This document shows positions 8,625-17,910 of a stretch of DNA of 64,000 nt, one piece after another. The first letter of the stretch is position 1, and every line of letters begins with the position of its first letter. The translations under genes were made by a program, and so were the position numbers. The DNA lies in NCBI GenBank assembly GCA_963662355.1, contig OY759361.1:1054001-1118000 (forward strand), read 5' to 3'. Below the pieces are notes generated by a model. It did no database searches and was not told where the DNA came from. It saw only the letters and a list, made by a program, of their open reading frames with translations. Source of the stretch: WTFY01 sp026713925 (GTDB taxonomy: Bacteria; Pseudomonadota; Gammaproteobacteria; UBA4575).

Positions 8625-9653
8625 TCATTTCCACTTGGCATGATCCATGATCATTACTGCTTTTGCATTGAGTTCGCCCAGCAGATGCAGGTCCAGGGAG
8701 TCGGCTTTAAACTTGCCCCAGGTTGACAGAATCTCGCTGGCTGGGATCGCAGGCTTGACCGGATATTCGAAATTGGTTTCAGCATACCATTGCTGTGCGG
8801 CGTCACTGACCAGGAATTCGAGCAACGCAATGGCATGTGCTTTATTCTTTGAAAACCGTGTCACCGCACCACCGCTGATGTTCACGTGTACCCCCCGGTT
8901 TTCCTGGTTGGGCCAGAAAATTCTTACTTTCTCGGCAGCTTCCCGCTGAGCAGGGTCTTTGGATGCGAGCATCTTTCCAAGGTAGTAGCTGTTTGCAACT
9001 GCCACATCACATTGGCCTGCCGCGACGGCCCTGATCTGGTCACGGTCTCCACCTTGGGGGGGCCTGGCAAAATTGTCCACCAGGCTTTTGGCCCAGGCAA
9101 GGGTGCTCTCTTTGCCCAGGTGGGCGAGCATGGATGCAACAAGTGACTGGTTATAGATGTTGTCAGATGATCGTATGCAGATTTTTTTTTGCAAGACAGG
9201 GTGACCCAGGCGTTCGTATGTGGAGAGGTCTTCCGGTCTGACACGATTCAGGGCGTACATGATAGGGCGTGCTCTGACGGACAGTCCGAACCAGTATCCA
9301 TTCGGATCCCTGTACTGTTTTGGAACGGAATTCGTGAGAACGGCAGATTCGATCGGCTGCAGGACATTCGCTTGCTGAGCCCTGTACAGACGTCCTGCAT
9401 CGATGGTAATCAGTACATCGGCAGGACTATGCACGCCTTCACTGATGATACGCTGCAGCAAGGTATCTGCTTTTCCCGTAATCAGGTTGACAGGGGTACC
9501 GGTTTGTTCTTCAAATTTCTGTAGCAGCGGTTTGATGAGGCCTTCTTTTCTCGCCGAGTAGACATTCACTTCCGCAGCATTGAGCAATGAGCCGGACAGG
9601 CAAGCACAAAGCGCAAGTCCAAGCTGTAGTTTGTGCAGGCACTGAATGTTCAT
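8625..9653 (-). CDS. fbpA: Ferric iron ABC transporter, periplasmic binding protein
   Basis: Periplasmic Fe(III)-binding protein, 342 residues. A signal peptide is clear (hydrophobic core GLALCACLSGSLL, cleavage near LNA-AEV). The mature protein opens with VNVYSARKE, the FbpA/FutA family hallmark, and has a conserved tyrosine pair near the C-terminal third (ANSYYLGKML) that matches the iron-coordinating tyrosines of the family. The ATG at 9653 is preceded by AAGGAG at about 9 nt. First gene of fbpABC; a Fur-box-like palindrome lies about 45 bp upstream. Confidence 0.92.
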   Translation of the reverse strand: MNIQCLHKLQLGLALCACLSGSLLNAAEVNVYSARKEGLIKPLLQKFEEQTGTPVNLITGKADTLLQRIISEGVHSPADVLITIDAGRLYRAQQANVLQPIESAVLTNSVPKQYRDPNGYWFGLSVRARPIMYALNRVRPEDLSTYERLGHPVLQKKICIRSSDNIYNQSLVASMLAHLGKESTLAWAKSLVDNFARPPQGGDRDQIRAVAAGQCDVAVANSYYLGKMLASKDPAQREAAEKVRIFWPNQENRGVHVNISGGAVTRFSKNKAHAIALLEFLVSDAAQQWYAETNFEYPVKPAIPASEILSTWGKFKADSLDLHLLGELNAKAVMIMDHAKWK

Positions 9654-9697
9654 CGGGAAGACTCCTTGTTGGGGCTGGAATTACTGTGTAAGTGTAC

Positions 9698-9722
9698 AAT
9701 AGTAATAGTAGCTATTCTTATT
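9698..9722 (-). promoter_or_regulatory. Putative Fur box upstream of fbpABC
   Basis: A 25-bp AT-rich imperfect palindrome of the form AATA-nn-AATAG-nnn-CTATT-nn-TATT. It lies 45-69 bp upstream of the fbpA start and resembles the Fur operator (alternating ATAAT/ATTAT arms). Position and target fit iron repression. It lies between diverging fbpA and glnE, but closer to fbpA. Confidence 0.55.
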
Positions 9723-9801
9723 TGCATTTAGAATATCTCAATCGTACAGGCCTGCAGCAAAAGTTTCTCACCTGCTTTATATTTTGATTTATATTGCAGT
9801 C

Positions 9802-12666
9802 ATGTCCGCATCACCGCCCAGCCAGCTTATTTCCAGACTCGAGCAGGACTTCGAGATGTTGCTTGAGCGAATCGAGGATGAGTTGGTCGCGGAACATCGA
9901 GATGAGATCCTGTCCATATGGTATGCCAGCCCTTTTGTCAAACGTGTCTGCCTCGCGCAGCCACAATGGATGCAGGATCTGCTTAAAAAGGGGGAGCTGC
10001 ATGTCGATTGCAGCACGAAAGATTACGCACAACGGCTGAGGGTTTCCATTTCCCATGTCACGAGTGTTGAAGATTTGCAGCAGTCATTGCGCCGTCTGAG
10101 ATATTCTGCCTACGCACGCATTGCCTGGCGCGATCTTCAGCAGTATGCAAGCGTCGAGCAAACGTTAATGGAACTCAGTGCGTATGCGCAGACCTGTATC
10201 GATCAGTCACTTTCATGGTGTTTTGAATGGTTGAAGTCGCGCCCCCATGCCGGTCAATTTGAGCAGTCTTTGCCAAACGATGTTGTGGTGTTTGCGCTGG
10301 GCAAACTTGGTGGTCGCGAACTTAATTTTTCATCTGATGTGGATGTCGTGTTTGCCTATGCAGCCAACCCGGAACACACCCAGGACCAGCAGGCCAAGGC
10401 CAGCAGCTTCTACCTGAAGCTTGTGCAGTTATTGATCAAGGTTCTTGCTGAACAGACCCAGGATGGATTTGTATTCAGGGTTGATACAAGGCTGAGACCT
10501 TTTGGCAATTCTGGTGCGTTGGTGCCAAGTCTTGCGGCAATCGACCAGTATTTTCAGACCACCGGGCGCGACTGGGAGCGTTATGCCTGGATCAGGGCCC
10601 GTGCGATCGCTGGTGATGTGGAGACGGGTGAACAGTTTCTCAAGGATGTCAGCCCTTTTGTGTACCGCCGTTATCATGATTATGGCGTGATGCAGTCCTT
10701 GCGTGAAATGAAAGGCATGGTGGACCAGAAGGCTAGTCAGGCTGCGGATCAGGACGACCTGAAAATCGGTCAGGGAGGGATTCGGGAAATCGAATTTGTG
10801 GCGCAGATGTTTCAGCTGATTTATGGCGGCAGGGACCCTGACCTGCGAATTCGCTCGACCCTCGGAGCACTGGCCTATCTGGGCGGTTCCGGAAGATTGT
10901 CCGGTGAAAGCCATGCTGCCTTGAACCGTGCCTATTTGTTTTTGAGGAAAGCTGAAAATATTCTGCAGATGCGCGAGGATCTGCAAGTTCAAAGCCTGCC
11001 CGCGAGAGATCCTGACCGATTGCAGTACGCACATGCGATGGGGGCTGAATCCTGGGATGAGTGGTATGCCGAGTATCAGTTACATACTGCAAACGTAAGT
11101 GACATTTTCCATGGCCTTCTGCAAACCGATCCAACGGGCCCTGACAACCCCCCAAAAGACCTGAGTGATTTTGCGTTCGTGTGGCAGCAGGTTCAGGACA
11201 AGCCATCTTGCATGGATATTCTGGCCAGGTATTTCAGTGAAGATACCGGGGAGATCTATCAGCGTCTGCGGGGATTTGAAGGGTCCGTCCAACAGGCAGA
11301 GCCAGTGGCAAAACAAAGACTCGACAGATTTGTTCCTGTGCTTTTGCAAAACCTTTCGTGCAGCACGCAGCCAGTCTTGGTGCTGACCCGCTTTCTGAGG
11401 ATTCTGGGGAAGATTGTACAGCGCTCTACGTATATCTCCCTGCTGACCGAGAATCAGGACAGGCTTGCAAAGCTGCTCAAGCTTATCGAGGCCAGTCAAT
11501 GGGTGGCACAATACATTGCAACGCATCCGCTCTTGCTGGACGAGTTGCTGCATACGGATAACTATGATCCGCCGGACCTGGAGGAGATGCAATATCAGTT
11601 ACAGGTGCTTGAGCAATTGCAGATGCTCATTGATGCATCGGGGGACGATCTGGAGGCATACATGGAACGTCTGCGTGAATTCAAGCATGCCCAGGTCTTG
11701 CGAATTGCCGCGGCAGACATCGTTTCTGATTACCCGATCATGCGTGTCAGTGATCATCTGTCATGGCTGGCCGAGACCTGTATCAAGAGTGCCGTACGCA
11801 AGGCATACAGTGACTTGGCAACCAAGCATGGTACGCCGACATGCAAACAGGATGGGAACGTAATGATTCCCGAATTGCTGATCATAGAGTACGGGAAACT
11901 GGGTGGCCTGGAACTGGGGTATGGATCTGATCTTGATGTGGTTTTCGTGCACAACAGCCCAGGTGCGTCAGGTGAAACAGATGGCGACAACAAAATGCAA
12001 AATACCGTTTTCTTCACTCGGGTTGTACAACGTGCAATTCACCTGCTCACGACTGTTACCGCATCAGGAAAGGTGTTTGACATTGATACAAGGCTCAGGC
12101 CGTACGGTACATCAGGGCCCGTGGTCTGTTCCCTTGCGGCATACGAGGAGTATTTGCGAAACAAGGCCTGGCTATGGGAGCATCAGGCCCTGATTCGTGC
12201 GCGGCCCGTAACCTCGAGCCGGAGTCTGGCGGATACTTTTCTGGAGCTCAGGCAAGACGTGCTTTGCCAGGTGCGTGACAGGGAAGAAGTTCGAACGGCA
12301 GTGATTGAGATGCGGGAAAAAATCGTGTCAGGGCACAACGCTAGGAATGGGGCACGGTTCCACCTTAAGAAAGACAGGGGCGGAATTATCGACATAGAGT
12401 TCATTGTCCAGTTTTATGTGCTCAGCTATGCGCAAAAATTCCGTGAAATCTGTACCCATACTGACCATGTGAGAATTCTGGATGGGTGCGCGCAAGCCGG
12501 TCTGATCGGGTACGAGTCTGCAGAGGAACTTAAGGCAATTTACATCGCATACCGCAAACATCTTCACCAGTTAAGCCTGCAGTTGTTGCCTGAAACTGCT
12601 GCTGCGGACAAGTTTGCTGAAGAGCGGGCCATCGTGCAAAACTACTGGACAAGTCTGCTACACTAA
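9802..12666 (+). CDS. glnE: Bifunctional glutamine synthetase adenylyltransferase/deadenylase
   Basis: Controls glutamine synthetase by attaching AMP to, or removing it from, a tyrosine in response to PII. The 954-residue protein has both nucleotidyltransferase domains: the deadenylase domain with GGRELNFSSDVDVVF near residue 170 and the adenylylase domain with GGLELGYGSDLDVVF near residue 695. Each has the GSD-x-D metal motif and a following DTRLRP(F/Y)G segment. Length matches E. coli GlnE. The ATG at 9802 is preferred over a TTG six codons earlier. It runs divergently from fbpA and is followed 64 bp later by ilvE on the same strand, so the two nitrogen-metabolism genes may be cotranscribed. 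Confidence 0.96.
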   Translation: MSASPPSQLISRLEQDFEMLLERIEDELVAEHRDEILSIWYASPFVKRVCLAQPQWMQDLLKKGELHVDCSTKDYAQRLRVSISHVTSVEDLQQSLRRLRYSAYARIAWRDLQQYASVEQTLMELSAYAQTCIDQSLSWCFEWLKSRPHAGQFEQSLPNDVVVFALGKLGGRELNFSSDVDVVFAYAANPEHTQDQQAKASSFYLKLVQLLIKVLAEQTQDGFVFRVDTRLRPFGNSGALVPSLAAIDQYFQTTGRDWERYAWIRARAIAGDVETGEQFLKDVSPFVYRRYHDYGVMQSLREMKGMVDQKASQAADQDDLKIGQGGIREIEFVAQMFQLIYGGRDPDLRIRSTLGALAYLGGSGRLSGESHAALNRAYLFLRKAENILQMREDLQVQSLPARDPDRLQYAHAMGAESWDEWYAEYQLHTANVSDIFHGLLQTDPTGPDNPPKDLSDFAFVWQQVQDKPSCMDILARYFSEDTGEIYQRLRGFEGSVQQAEPVAKQRLDRFVPVLLQNLSCSTQPVLVLTRFLRILGKIVQRSTYISLLTENQDRLAKLLKLIEASQWVAQYIATHPLLLDELLHTDNYDPPDLEEMQYQLQVLEQLQMLIDASGDDLEAYMERLREFKHAQVLRIAAADIVSDYPIMRVSDHLSWLAETCIKSAVRKAYSDLATKHGTPTCKQDGNVMIPELLIIEYGKLGGLELGYGSDLDVVFVHNSPGASGETDGDNKMQNTVFFTRVVQRAIHLLTTVTASGKVFDIDTRLRPYGTSGPVVCSLAAYEEYLRNKAWLWEHQALIRARPVTSSRSLADTFLELRQDVLCQVRDREEVRTAVIEMREKIVSGHNARNGARFHLKKDRGGIIDIEFIVQFYVLSYAQKFREICTHTDHVRILDGCAQAGLIGYESAEELKAIYIAYRKHLHQLSLQLLPETAAADKFAEERAIVQNYWTSLLH

Positions 12667-12730
12667 AAGGCTATGCACTGTTGCATGAACACTTTGCAGT
12701 GTGCGTTTTATCTGAAGGAGCTCAGTAGAC

Positions 12731-13651
12731 ATGTCGATGCATGATAGGGATGGCTTCATCTGGCACGACGGCAAGTTTGTGCCGTGGCGAGAAGCAACCA
12801 CACATGTACTCACTCATACCCTGCATTACGGCGGAGGGGTATTTGAGGGAGTACGGGCATACCAGACTGATCGGGGGACAGCGATCTTTCGACTTCACGA
12901 TCACACCAACAGGTTGTTCAATTCGGCAAAAATTATCAGTATGCCCCTGCCTTTCAGTCCGCAACAGGTTAATCAGGCACAACTCGATGCAGTCAGTAAA
13001 AATAACCTGCGTTCAGGTTACATACGGCCAATGTGTTTTTATGGTGCTGAGGGAATGGGGTTAAGGGCAGACAGTTTGGAAGTCCACTGTATTGTTGCGG
13101 CATGGGGGTGGGGCTCTTATTTTGGTGAAGAAAAAATGAAAACCGGAATCCGGGTCAAGACTTCGTCGTATTCGCGTCATCATGTGAATGTCGCAATGTG
13201 TAAGGCGAAGCTTAACGGTAATTACGTGAATTCAATGCTTGCATTGAATGAAGCCCTACAGGACGGCTATGATGAAGCACTGTTGCTCGATGTGGATGGT
13301 TTCGTGGCAGAAGGGAGCGGTGAAAATATTTTCATCGTCAAGGAAGAAAAACTCTTTACCCCGGAACTGACTTCCGTACTTGATGGGATCACACGCAATA
13401 CCGTGATCGAACTGGCAAGGTCCGTGGATATCCCCCTGGTTGAAAAACGAATAACACGTGATGAAGTGTATATAGCGGATGAGGTTTTTTTCACAGGTAC
13501 GGCAGCCGAGGTCACACCCATACGAGAACTGGACAACCGTGTTATCGGGGAGGGCGTGCCGGGTCCTGTAACCAGGAAACTGCAAACGATGTATTTTGAT
13601 CTGGTGCATGGGAAAGATGACCGGTACAACTCCTGGCTTTCTTATGTGTAA
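12731..13651 (+). CDS. ilvE: Branched-chain amino acid aminotransferase
   Basis: Class IV PLP aminotransferase making valine, leucine and isoleucine from their keto acids, 306 residues. Family hallmarks are present: the N-terminal DGKFVPWREA segment, LHYGGGVFEGVRAY, the PLP lysine region NGNYVNSMLALNEA with the preceding CKAKLNG, EGSGENIF, DGITRNTVIELA, and FFTGTAAEVTPIRELD. A strong ribosome site (GAAGGAG) lies about 10 nt before the ATG. Together with ilvD in this window it supplies branched-chain synthesis. Confidence 0.95.
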   Translation: MSMHDRDGFIWHDGKFVPWREATTHVLTHTLHYGGGVFEGVRAYQTDRGTAIFRLHDHTNRLFNSAKIISMPLPFSPQQVNQAQLDAVSKNNLRSGYIRPMCFYGAEGMGLRADSLEVHCIVAAWGWGSYFGEEKMKTGIRVKTSSYSRHHVNVAMCKAKLNGNYVNSMLALNEALQDGYDEALLLDVDGFVAEGSGENIFIVKEEKLFTPELTSVLDGITRNTVIELARSVDIPLVEKRITRDEVYIADEVFFTGTAAEVTPIRELDNRVIGEGVPGPVTRKLQTMYFDLVHGKDDRYNSWLSYV

Positions 13652-13908
13652 GATCCGGTTTGGAATCGCCTGTCAACTGGTTTGTTTCAGCCTCCCTGCA
13701 TGATATGTATTACAATTTCGGACGTACTCATACCAGCCTGAGAGCGATACCGGCTATGGAAACTGGCATGGCAGATCTGTATGGTCACTGGAAGAAATTG
13801 CAAGCCTAGTCAAAGATGAGCCACCTGAGAGACGTGGCCCGTACAAAAAGAGGATTTCAAGCTGAGCCGCTACCATTTCTGTGATTGTCTGCAGCGGGTT
13901 TTATCTTC

Positions 13909-15327
13909 ATGAATCTGAACAACCTCAGCACTGCTAAAGTCCTGGTAGTCGGCGATGTCATACTGGATCAGTACTGGTTTGGCGAAGCCACCCGCATATC
14001 CCCCGAGGCGCCTGCCCCGATTGTCAATGTTGAGAACATGGAAAATCGATTGGGGGGCGCCGCCAATGTAGCCATGAATGTTTGCAGTCTTGGAGCCGCA
14101 GTCACATTAACCGGGATGGTCGGAAACGACGAGAATGGAAACAGGCTGCTGGCTTTACTTGACAGTACGGGCATCGATACAAACATCCTTCGCAAGGAAA
14201 ATTTCAAAACGCCTGCCAAGTTGCGTGTGGTCAGCCGTAATCAGCAATTGCTCAGGCTGGACCATGAAAATCATGATTATAAGGTGGATAACACCGACGT
14301 GGTTGAGCTCTGCAAACAGCAGATTCCCAGTCATGAGACCGTAGTGATATCTGATTATGACAAAGGGGCCGTCACGCAAATCCAGGGAATTATTGAGGCT
14401 GCACGGAAAGAAAAAAAACAGGTCATTGTGGACCCCAAGGGAACCTGCTTTGACAAGTACAGGAATGCAAACATTATCACGCCCAACTACCAGGAGTTTA
14501 TGCAGGCTGCAGGCCCATGTGAGGGTGAAGCCGAACTTGAGGATAAGGCGATCAGCATGTGCAAGGAACTGAATCTTGATGCATTGCTGCTTACGCGCAG
14601 TGAGCGTGGCATGTCTTTGTATGTGCGGGACCAGCAGGTAAGACATTTTCCTACCCAGGCCAAGGAAGTCTACGACGTCACGGGTGCCGGGGATACGGTT
14701 GTCGGGCTGTTTGCATCTGCAATTTCTGCAAATTTTTCCCTGTCGGAATCCGTGAAAATTGCAAATCTGGGAGCAGGGATCGCGGTGAGTAAGCTCGGAA
14801 CGGTTTCTGTGACAGTCGAGGAGCTGGATCTTGGCTTGCATGCCCCTGCCGTCAAAGGAAAAAGGGTTGCGGACATTGATGAGTTAAGGCGTTCACTGTC
14901 TGTGTTGAGAAGCAGTAATGAAAAAATTGTTTTCACCAATGGGTGCTTTGATCTGATTCACCGTGGCCATATCGCTTGTTTGCGTGATGCCAGGTCCAGG
15001 GGAGACTGCCTGGTCGTCGCTATAAATGACGACGATTCGGTCAGAAACCTGAAAGGTGACGGCCGTCCTGTTTGCAGTCTGCACAACCGCATTGCCGTAC
15101 TGGAGGAATTAAGCTGCATTGACTGGATCATACCGTTTTCTGAACAGACCCCGCTGGCCTTGATACGGGAGTTAAAGCCCGACGTCTATATCAAGGGTGG
15201 GGATTACGAAGAAGATGAGCTTGTTGAATCCGAACTGGTCCGCAGTTACGGAGGTGAGGTCATTCTGTCACCCTACATAGAAGGCTGCTCGACAACAACC
15301 ATCATCGATTCCATATTGAATTCTTGA
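13909..15327 (+). CDS. hldE: Bifunctional heptose-7-phosphate kinase / heptose-1-phosphate adenylyltransferase
   Basis: Makes ADP-heptose for the LPS inner core by two steps carried on one chain of 472 residues. The N-terminal PfkB-type kinase (about 1-315) shows the GGAANVAMNV substrate loop and the catalytic DVTGAGDTVVG. The C-terminal cytidylyltransferase-like domain (about 340-472) shows TNGCFDLIHRGH with the HxGH nucleotide-binding motif and GGDYEEDELVE. Both active sites look intact. The ATG at 13909 gives the family start MNLNNLSTAKVLVVGDVILD. It opens the LPS core region that includes two heptosyltransferases downstream. Confidence 0.95.
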   Translation: MNLNNLSTAKVLVVGDVILDQYWFGEATRISPEAPAPIVNVENMENRLGGAANVAMNVCSLGAAVTLTGMVGNDENGNRLLALLDSTGIDTNILRKENFKTPAKLRVVSRNQQLLRLDHENHDYKVDNTDVVELCKQQIPSHETVVISDYDKGAVTQIQGIIEAARKEKKQVIVDPKGTCFDKYRNANIITPNYQEFMQAAGPCEGEAELEDKAISMCKELNLDALLLTRSERGMSLYVRDQQVRHFPTQAKEVYDVTGAGDTVVGLFASAISANFSLSESVKIANLGAGIAVSKLGTVSVTVEELDLGLHAPAVKGKRVADIDELRRSLSVLRSSNEKIVFTNGCFDLIHRGHIACLRDARSRGDCLVVAINDDDSVRNLKGDGRPVCSLHNRIAVLEELSCIDWIIPFSEQTPLALIRELKPDVYIKGGDYEEDELVESELVRSYGGEVILSPYIEGCSTTTIIDSILNS

Positions 15328-15717
15328 TTTGGGTGTCAGCGGTTCACCCCCTTGCTGCCCCCACGTCTCCTGGATGGGCATTCCAGTGGCGTTACACGGG
15401 TAATGCAATGGCAGACAAGGTCATGGCACATGCAACACATGGTTGTATACGTATTGCTGCCTCGCAGGTTTTCTTTGCAATACCAGAATATCAAGCAGCA
15501 ACGGTTTCAACGCCATGCATAGTGCTTCGTACAGTATGACTTTGTTGCGGAGTTGGAGTAGGGTAAGTTGGCTTTTCCACTGCGCTTGTACTGCAACAGT
15601 GGGTGGCATTTGGTATAAAAGTGGAATTGAGTATGTAGCTGTGTAGGGATTGCACAATGTTGAAAACTGGAAGCGAAGTAGTTACCAGTAGCGTTAACTT
15701 GGCAAGGATCAAACGGT
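15328..15717 (+). other. 390-bp intergenic region, no recognised gene
   Basis: Between hldE and the following membrane protein gene. Short open frames exist in both directions, but none shows a recognisable domain or a convincing ribosome site. The last 15 bases hold the AAGGA ribosome site of the next gene. No tRNA or strong terminator hairpin was seen. Confidence 0.5.
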
Positions 15718-16428
15718 ATGAAGAAAGACCTGCACTGGTCGCTTTGGGTTGTATTGCCTGTGGCTGGTTTTCTCCTGCCTTACCTGTCTCGCCTTGGCAC
15801 TGCAGCCGCTGATGGCTATTTGTACGGGGAGAGTGGATGGGTAGAACTGCTGACTGTGATGTACCTGCTTGTCGCAATCCTCTTTGGTGTAATGTTTTTG
15901 GTGTCAGGCAAGGCAGGCGGCCACGGCTGGATGCGATGGTGGATGACCTTGCTGGTTCTTGGCAGCGTGTATTTTGCCGGTGAGGAAGCAAGCTGGGGGC
16001 AGCACATCTTTGGCTGGGAGACACCCGAGCAATGGCTGGACGTCAATGATCAGGGCGAAACGAATATCCACAATACAAGTGTATTCTTTGACCAGCTTCC
16101 AAGAGCCCTCCTGTCCGTGGCAGCATTGGTCGGGGGTGTGATGGCACCTCTTTATTGTGCCGTCACTGGCCGGCATCCGGCCAGGGGGTCACTGCAGTAC
16201 TGGTTGTGGCCTACGTACGTATGCCTGCCTGCTGCACTGCTTTCACTTCTGGTAAGCTGGCATGAGAAAATGTATCGGGTTCTGGGAGTTGAAATTCCCA
16301 CTGTACTGGATGTCCGGGCAGGTGAGGTCAAAGAAAGCCTGCTGGCGCTGTTTATCATGCTTTACGTCATGTCAGTCTGGTACAGAAACCGGGTATCAGA
16401 TCGGGGGTGTCTGGTATCTGGCATATGA
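15718..16428 (+). CDS. Polytopic membrane protein of unknown function
   Basis: A 236-residue integral membrane protein. Hydrophobic segments lie at about 9-24, 43-65, 75-90, 130-150, 165-185 and 210-228. Between the third and fourth is a conserved-looking polar stretch, GEEASWGQHIFGW followed by ETPEQW and a QGETNIHN segment. A motif of this kind occurs in many uncharacterised bacterial membrane proteins as remembered. The glutamates, histidines and tryptophans in this block could form an active site, but that is a guess. An AAGGA ribosome site precedes the ATG by about 9 nt. Its 3' end overlaps the convergent DUF6165 gene by 33 bp. The setting among LPS core genes suggests an envelope role. 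Confidence 0.75.
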   Translation: MKKDLHWSLWVVLPVAGFLLPYLSRLGTAAADGYLYGESGWVELLTVMYLLVAILFGVMFLVSGKAGGHGWMRWWMTLLVLGSVYFAGEEASWGQHIFGWETPEQWLDVNDQGETNIHNTSVFFDQLPRALLSVAALVGGVMAPLYCAVTGRHPARGSLQYWLWPTYVCLPAALLSLLVSWHEKMYRVLGVEIPTVLDVRAGEVKESLLALFIMLYVMSVWYRNRVSDRGCLVSGI

Positions 16429-16800
16429 TTTTTCTTCCACGATAGTGGAGCCGAGCAACGCATTGATTTCTTTCTTGATCGCTGCACGCTTGTCGTTTTG
16501 CACGTATACGGAACGTGCCAGATCTATGAATTCCTGACCGAATTCTTTTTCCGCTTCCTTGATGCGAAGTTTATCTTCTATCACCCACAAGTCCTGATTG
16601 ACTGCCTTGAGGGCATGTTTGAATGACTGGACCTTAGTGTCGTCCAGAGAGGCTTGTTGCCATACCCGGGTCAACAGTTTCAGTTCTGTCTCCACGTTTC
16701 GAAGTTTCTCGGAATCGCTGATCTGCTGTGCCTTGATTTCCAGTATGGTAATTTTATCCAGCAGTTCTCCGGGCGATACGGGTACGCAAATATTCTCCAT
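16396..16800 (-). CDS. DUF6165 family protein
   Basis: A 134-residue soluble, helix-rich protein. The start ENICVPVSPGELLDKITILEIKAQQI and the KLRNVETEL segment match the uncharacterised DUF6165 family as remembered, which is often found beside glycosyltransferase and LPS genes. A predicted coiled-coil-like heptad pattern runs through residues 15-110, with many Lys, Glu and Leu. It lies 24 bp downstream of the heptosyltransferase gene on the same strand, so it is probably cotranscribed with it. No catalytic motif is seen and the biochemical function is unknown. Confidence 0.75.
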   Translation of the reverse strand: MENICVPVSPGELLDKITILEIKAQQISDSEKLRNVETELKLLTRVWQQASLDDTKVQSFKHALKAVNQDLWVIEDKLRIKEAEKEFGQEFIDLARSVYVQNDKRAAIKKEINALLGSTIVEEKSYARYQTPPI

Positions 16801-16824
16801 TGTGCAGATTCTGGCAGTGGTATG

Positions 16825-17865
16825 TTATTGGTTGCTGTCCAGGGCTTTCAGTCTGGAGATCACATCATCTACTGTAATCAGGTCCATGACTCCCGGATAT
16901 TCCAGTTTCGTTCCCCATTTTAATTCATTTTCAGATTTGTTTTTGAAAGTTTGCGCAGCCACCCCGTACCGGTTGACACACCATTGCTGACTGAAATAGG
17001 GACCGCTGCGTCTTGGGTTGCTGGCAGCATAAAGCCCGATGACAGGTGTGCCCAGACCGGTGGCCATATGTGCTGGACCGGAGTCTGGCGAGATAATGAC
17101 ATCGGCACCCTGCAGCAATGCAAGGAATTTTTTCAGGGTGTCCTTGCCAATCAGGTTCAGGGCTTTCATTTTCATGTGGCTTTCAATTTCCTGCCCCATG
17201 CGCAGTTCTGTTACGGAATTTCCCCCGCAGAGTATGACTTGGGCATCCAGTGACCGGATTGCGTCGTCAGCTACGGCTGCATAGCATTTTGCACTCCAGT
17301 TCCTGAGGGGATGACTGGAACAGGGGCTGATGATCACTTTGAAACGGCCAGCCGCTAGGTGCCTTTTGGCAAACTGGTAAGCGTCATCCGGGATACTGTA
17401 ATCCCAGCGCATATCACGATGAGTCAAACCGATATGTTCGATGAAGCTGAAAAAACTGTCCAGCACATGCTGATGCGATGCAGGACTGATACACTGTCTG
17501 ATAAAAAGGGAATGCAGATCCTTGGAGCGTGCCCGGTCGTAACCCAGTTTCAGGTCCGCATGAATCAGTGTGCTGAGGATGTTAGCCCGCAATGAAACCT
17601 GGGCACAAAGCAGCACATCAAATTTCCGGTGCCAGGTTTTCCGGGCAATAGACTGGTAACTGCGTATCGCATTCGTTTTGTCAAACTTGATAAACTCGAT
17701 GCCGGGAATGTCATGGACCAGCCTGGCTTCATTTTTTCCAATGATCCAGGTCAGTTCAGTATCAGGCCAGAATTTTTGGATCGTGCGCACCACCGGGATC
17801 ATATGTGTTACATCGCCAATTGCAGAGAGCCGCACGAGGCAGATGGATTTAGGTGGATTGCCCAT
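16825..17865 (-). CDS. Glycosyltransferase family 9 (heptosyltransferase)
   Basis: GT9 enzyme of LPS inner-core synthesis, 346 residues. The N-terminal VRLSAIGDVTHMIPVVRTI is the acceptor-side loop with the catalytic-type aspartate of heptosyltransferase I. The C-terminal half has ISPCSSHPLRNWSA, ILCGGN, and the ADP-heptose-binding ISPDSGPAHMATGLGTPVIGLYA. Best guess is a WaaC-like or accessory heptosyltransferase, since a second GT9 gene (22409-23434) looks more WaaF-like; the order of addition cannot be read from sequence. It runs divergently from kdkA, with about 45 bp between the starts. Confidence 0.88.
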   Translation of the reverse strand: MGNPPKSICLVRLSAIGDVTHMIPVVRTIQKFWPDTELTWIIGKNEARLVHDIPGIEFIKFDKTNAIRSYQSIARKTWHRKFDVLLCAQVSLRANILSTLIHADLKLGYDRARSKDLHSLFIRQCISPASHQHVLDSFFSFIEHIGLTHRDMRWDYSIPDDAYQFAKRHLAAGRFKVIISPCSSHPLRNWSAKCYAAVADDAIRSLDAQVILCGGNSVTELRMGQEIESHMKMKALNLIGKDTLKKFLALLQGADVIISPDSGPAHMATGLGTPVIGLYAASNPRRSGPYFSQQWCVNRYGVAAQTFKNKSENELKWGTKLEYPGVMDLITVDDVISRLKALDSNQ

Positions 17866-17910
17866 ATGAAGTGAGTTGCGAACCGATGTATAACCGTAAA
17901 AGCAGTGTCA

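Noticed and set aside
12689..12709. Intrinsic terminator after glnE
   Set aside because: The stem is only five base pairs and is followed by just four T residues; too weak to list, and ilvE follows on the same strand.
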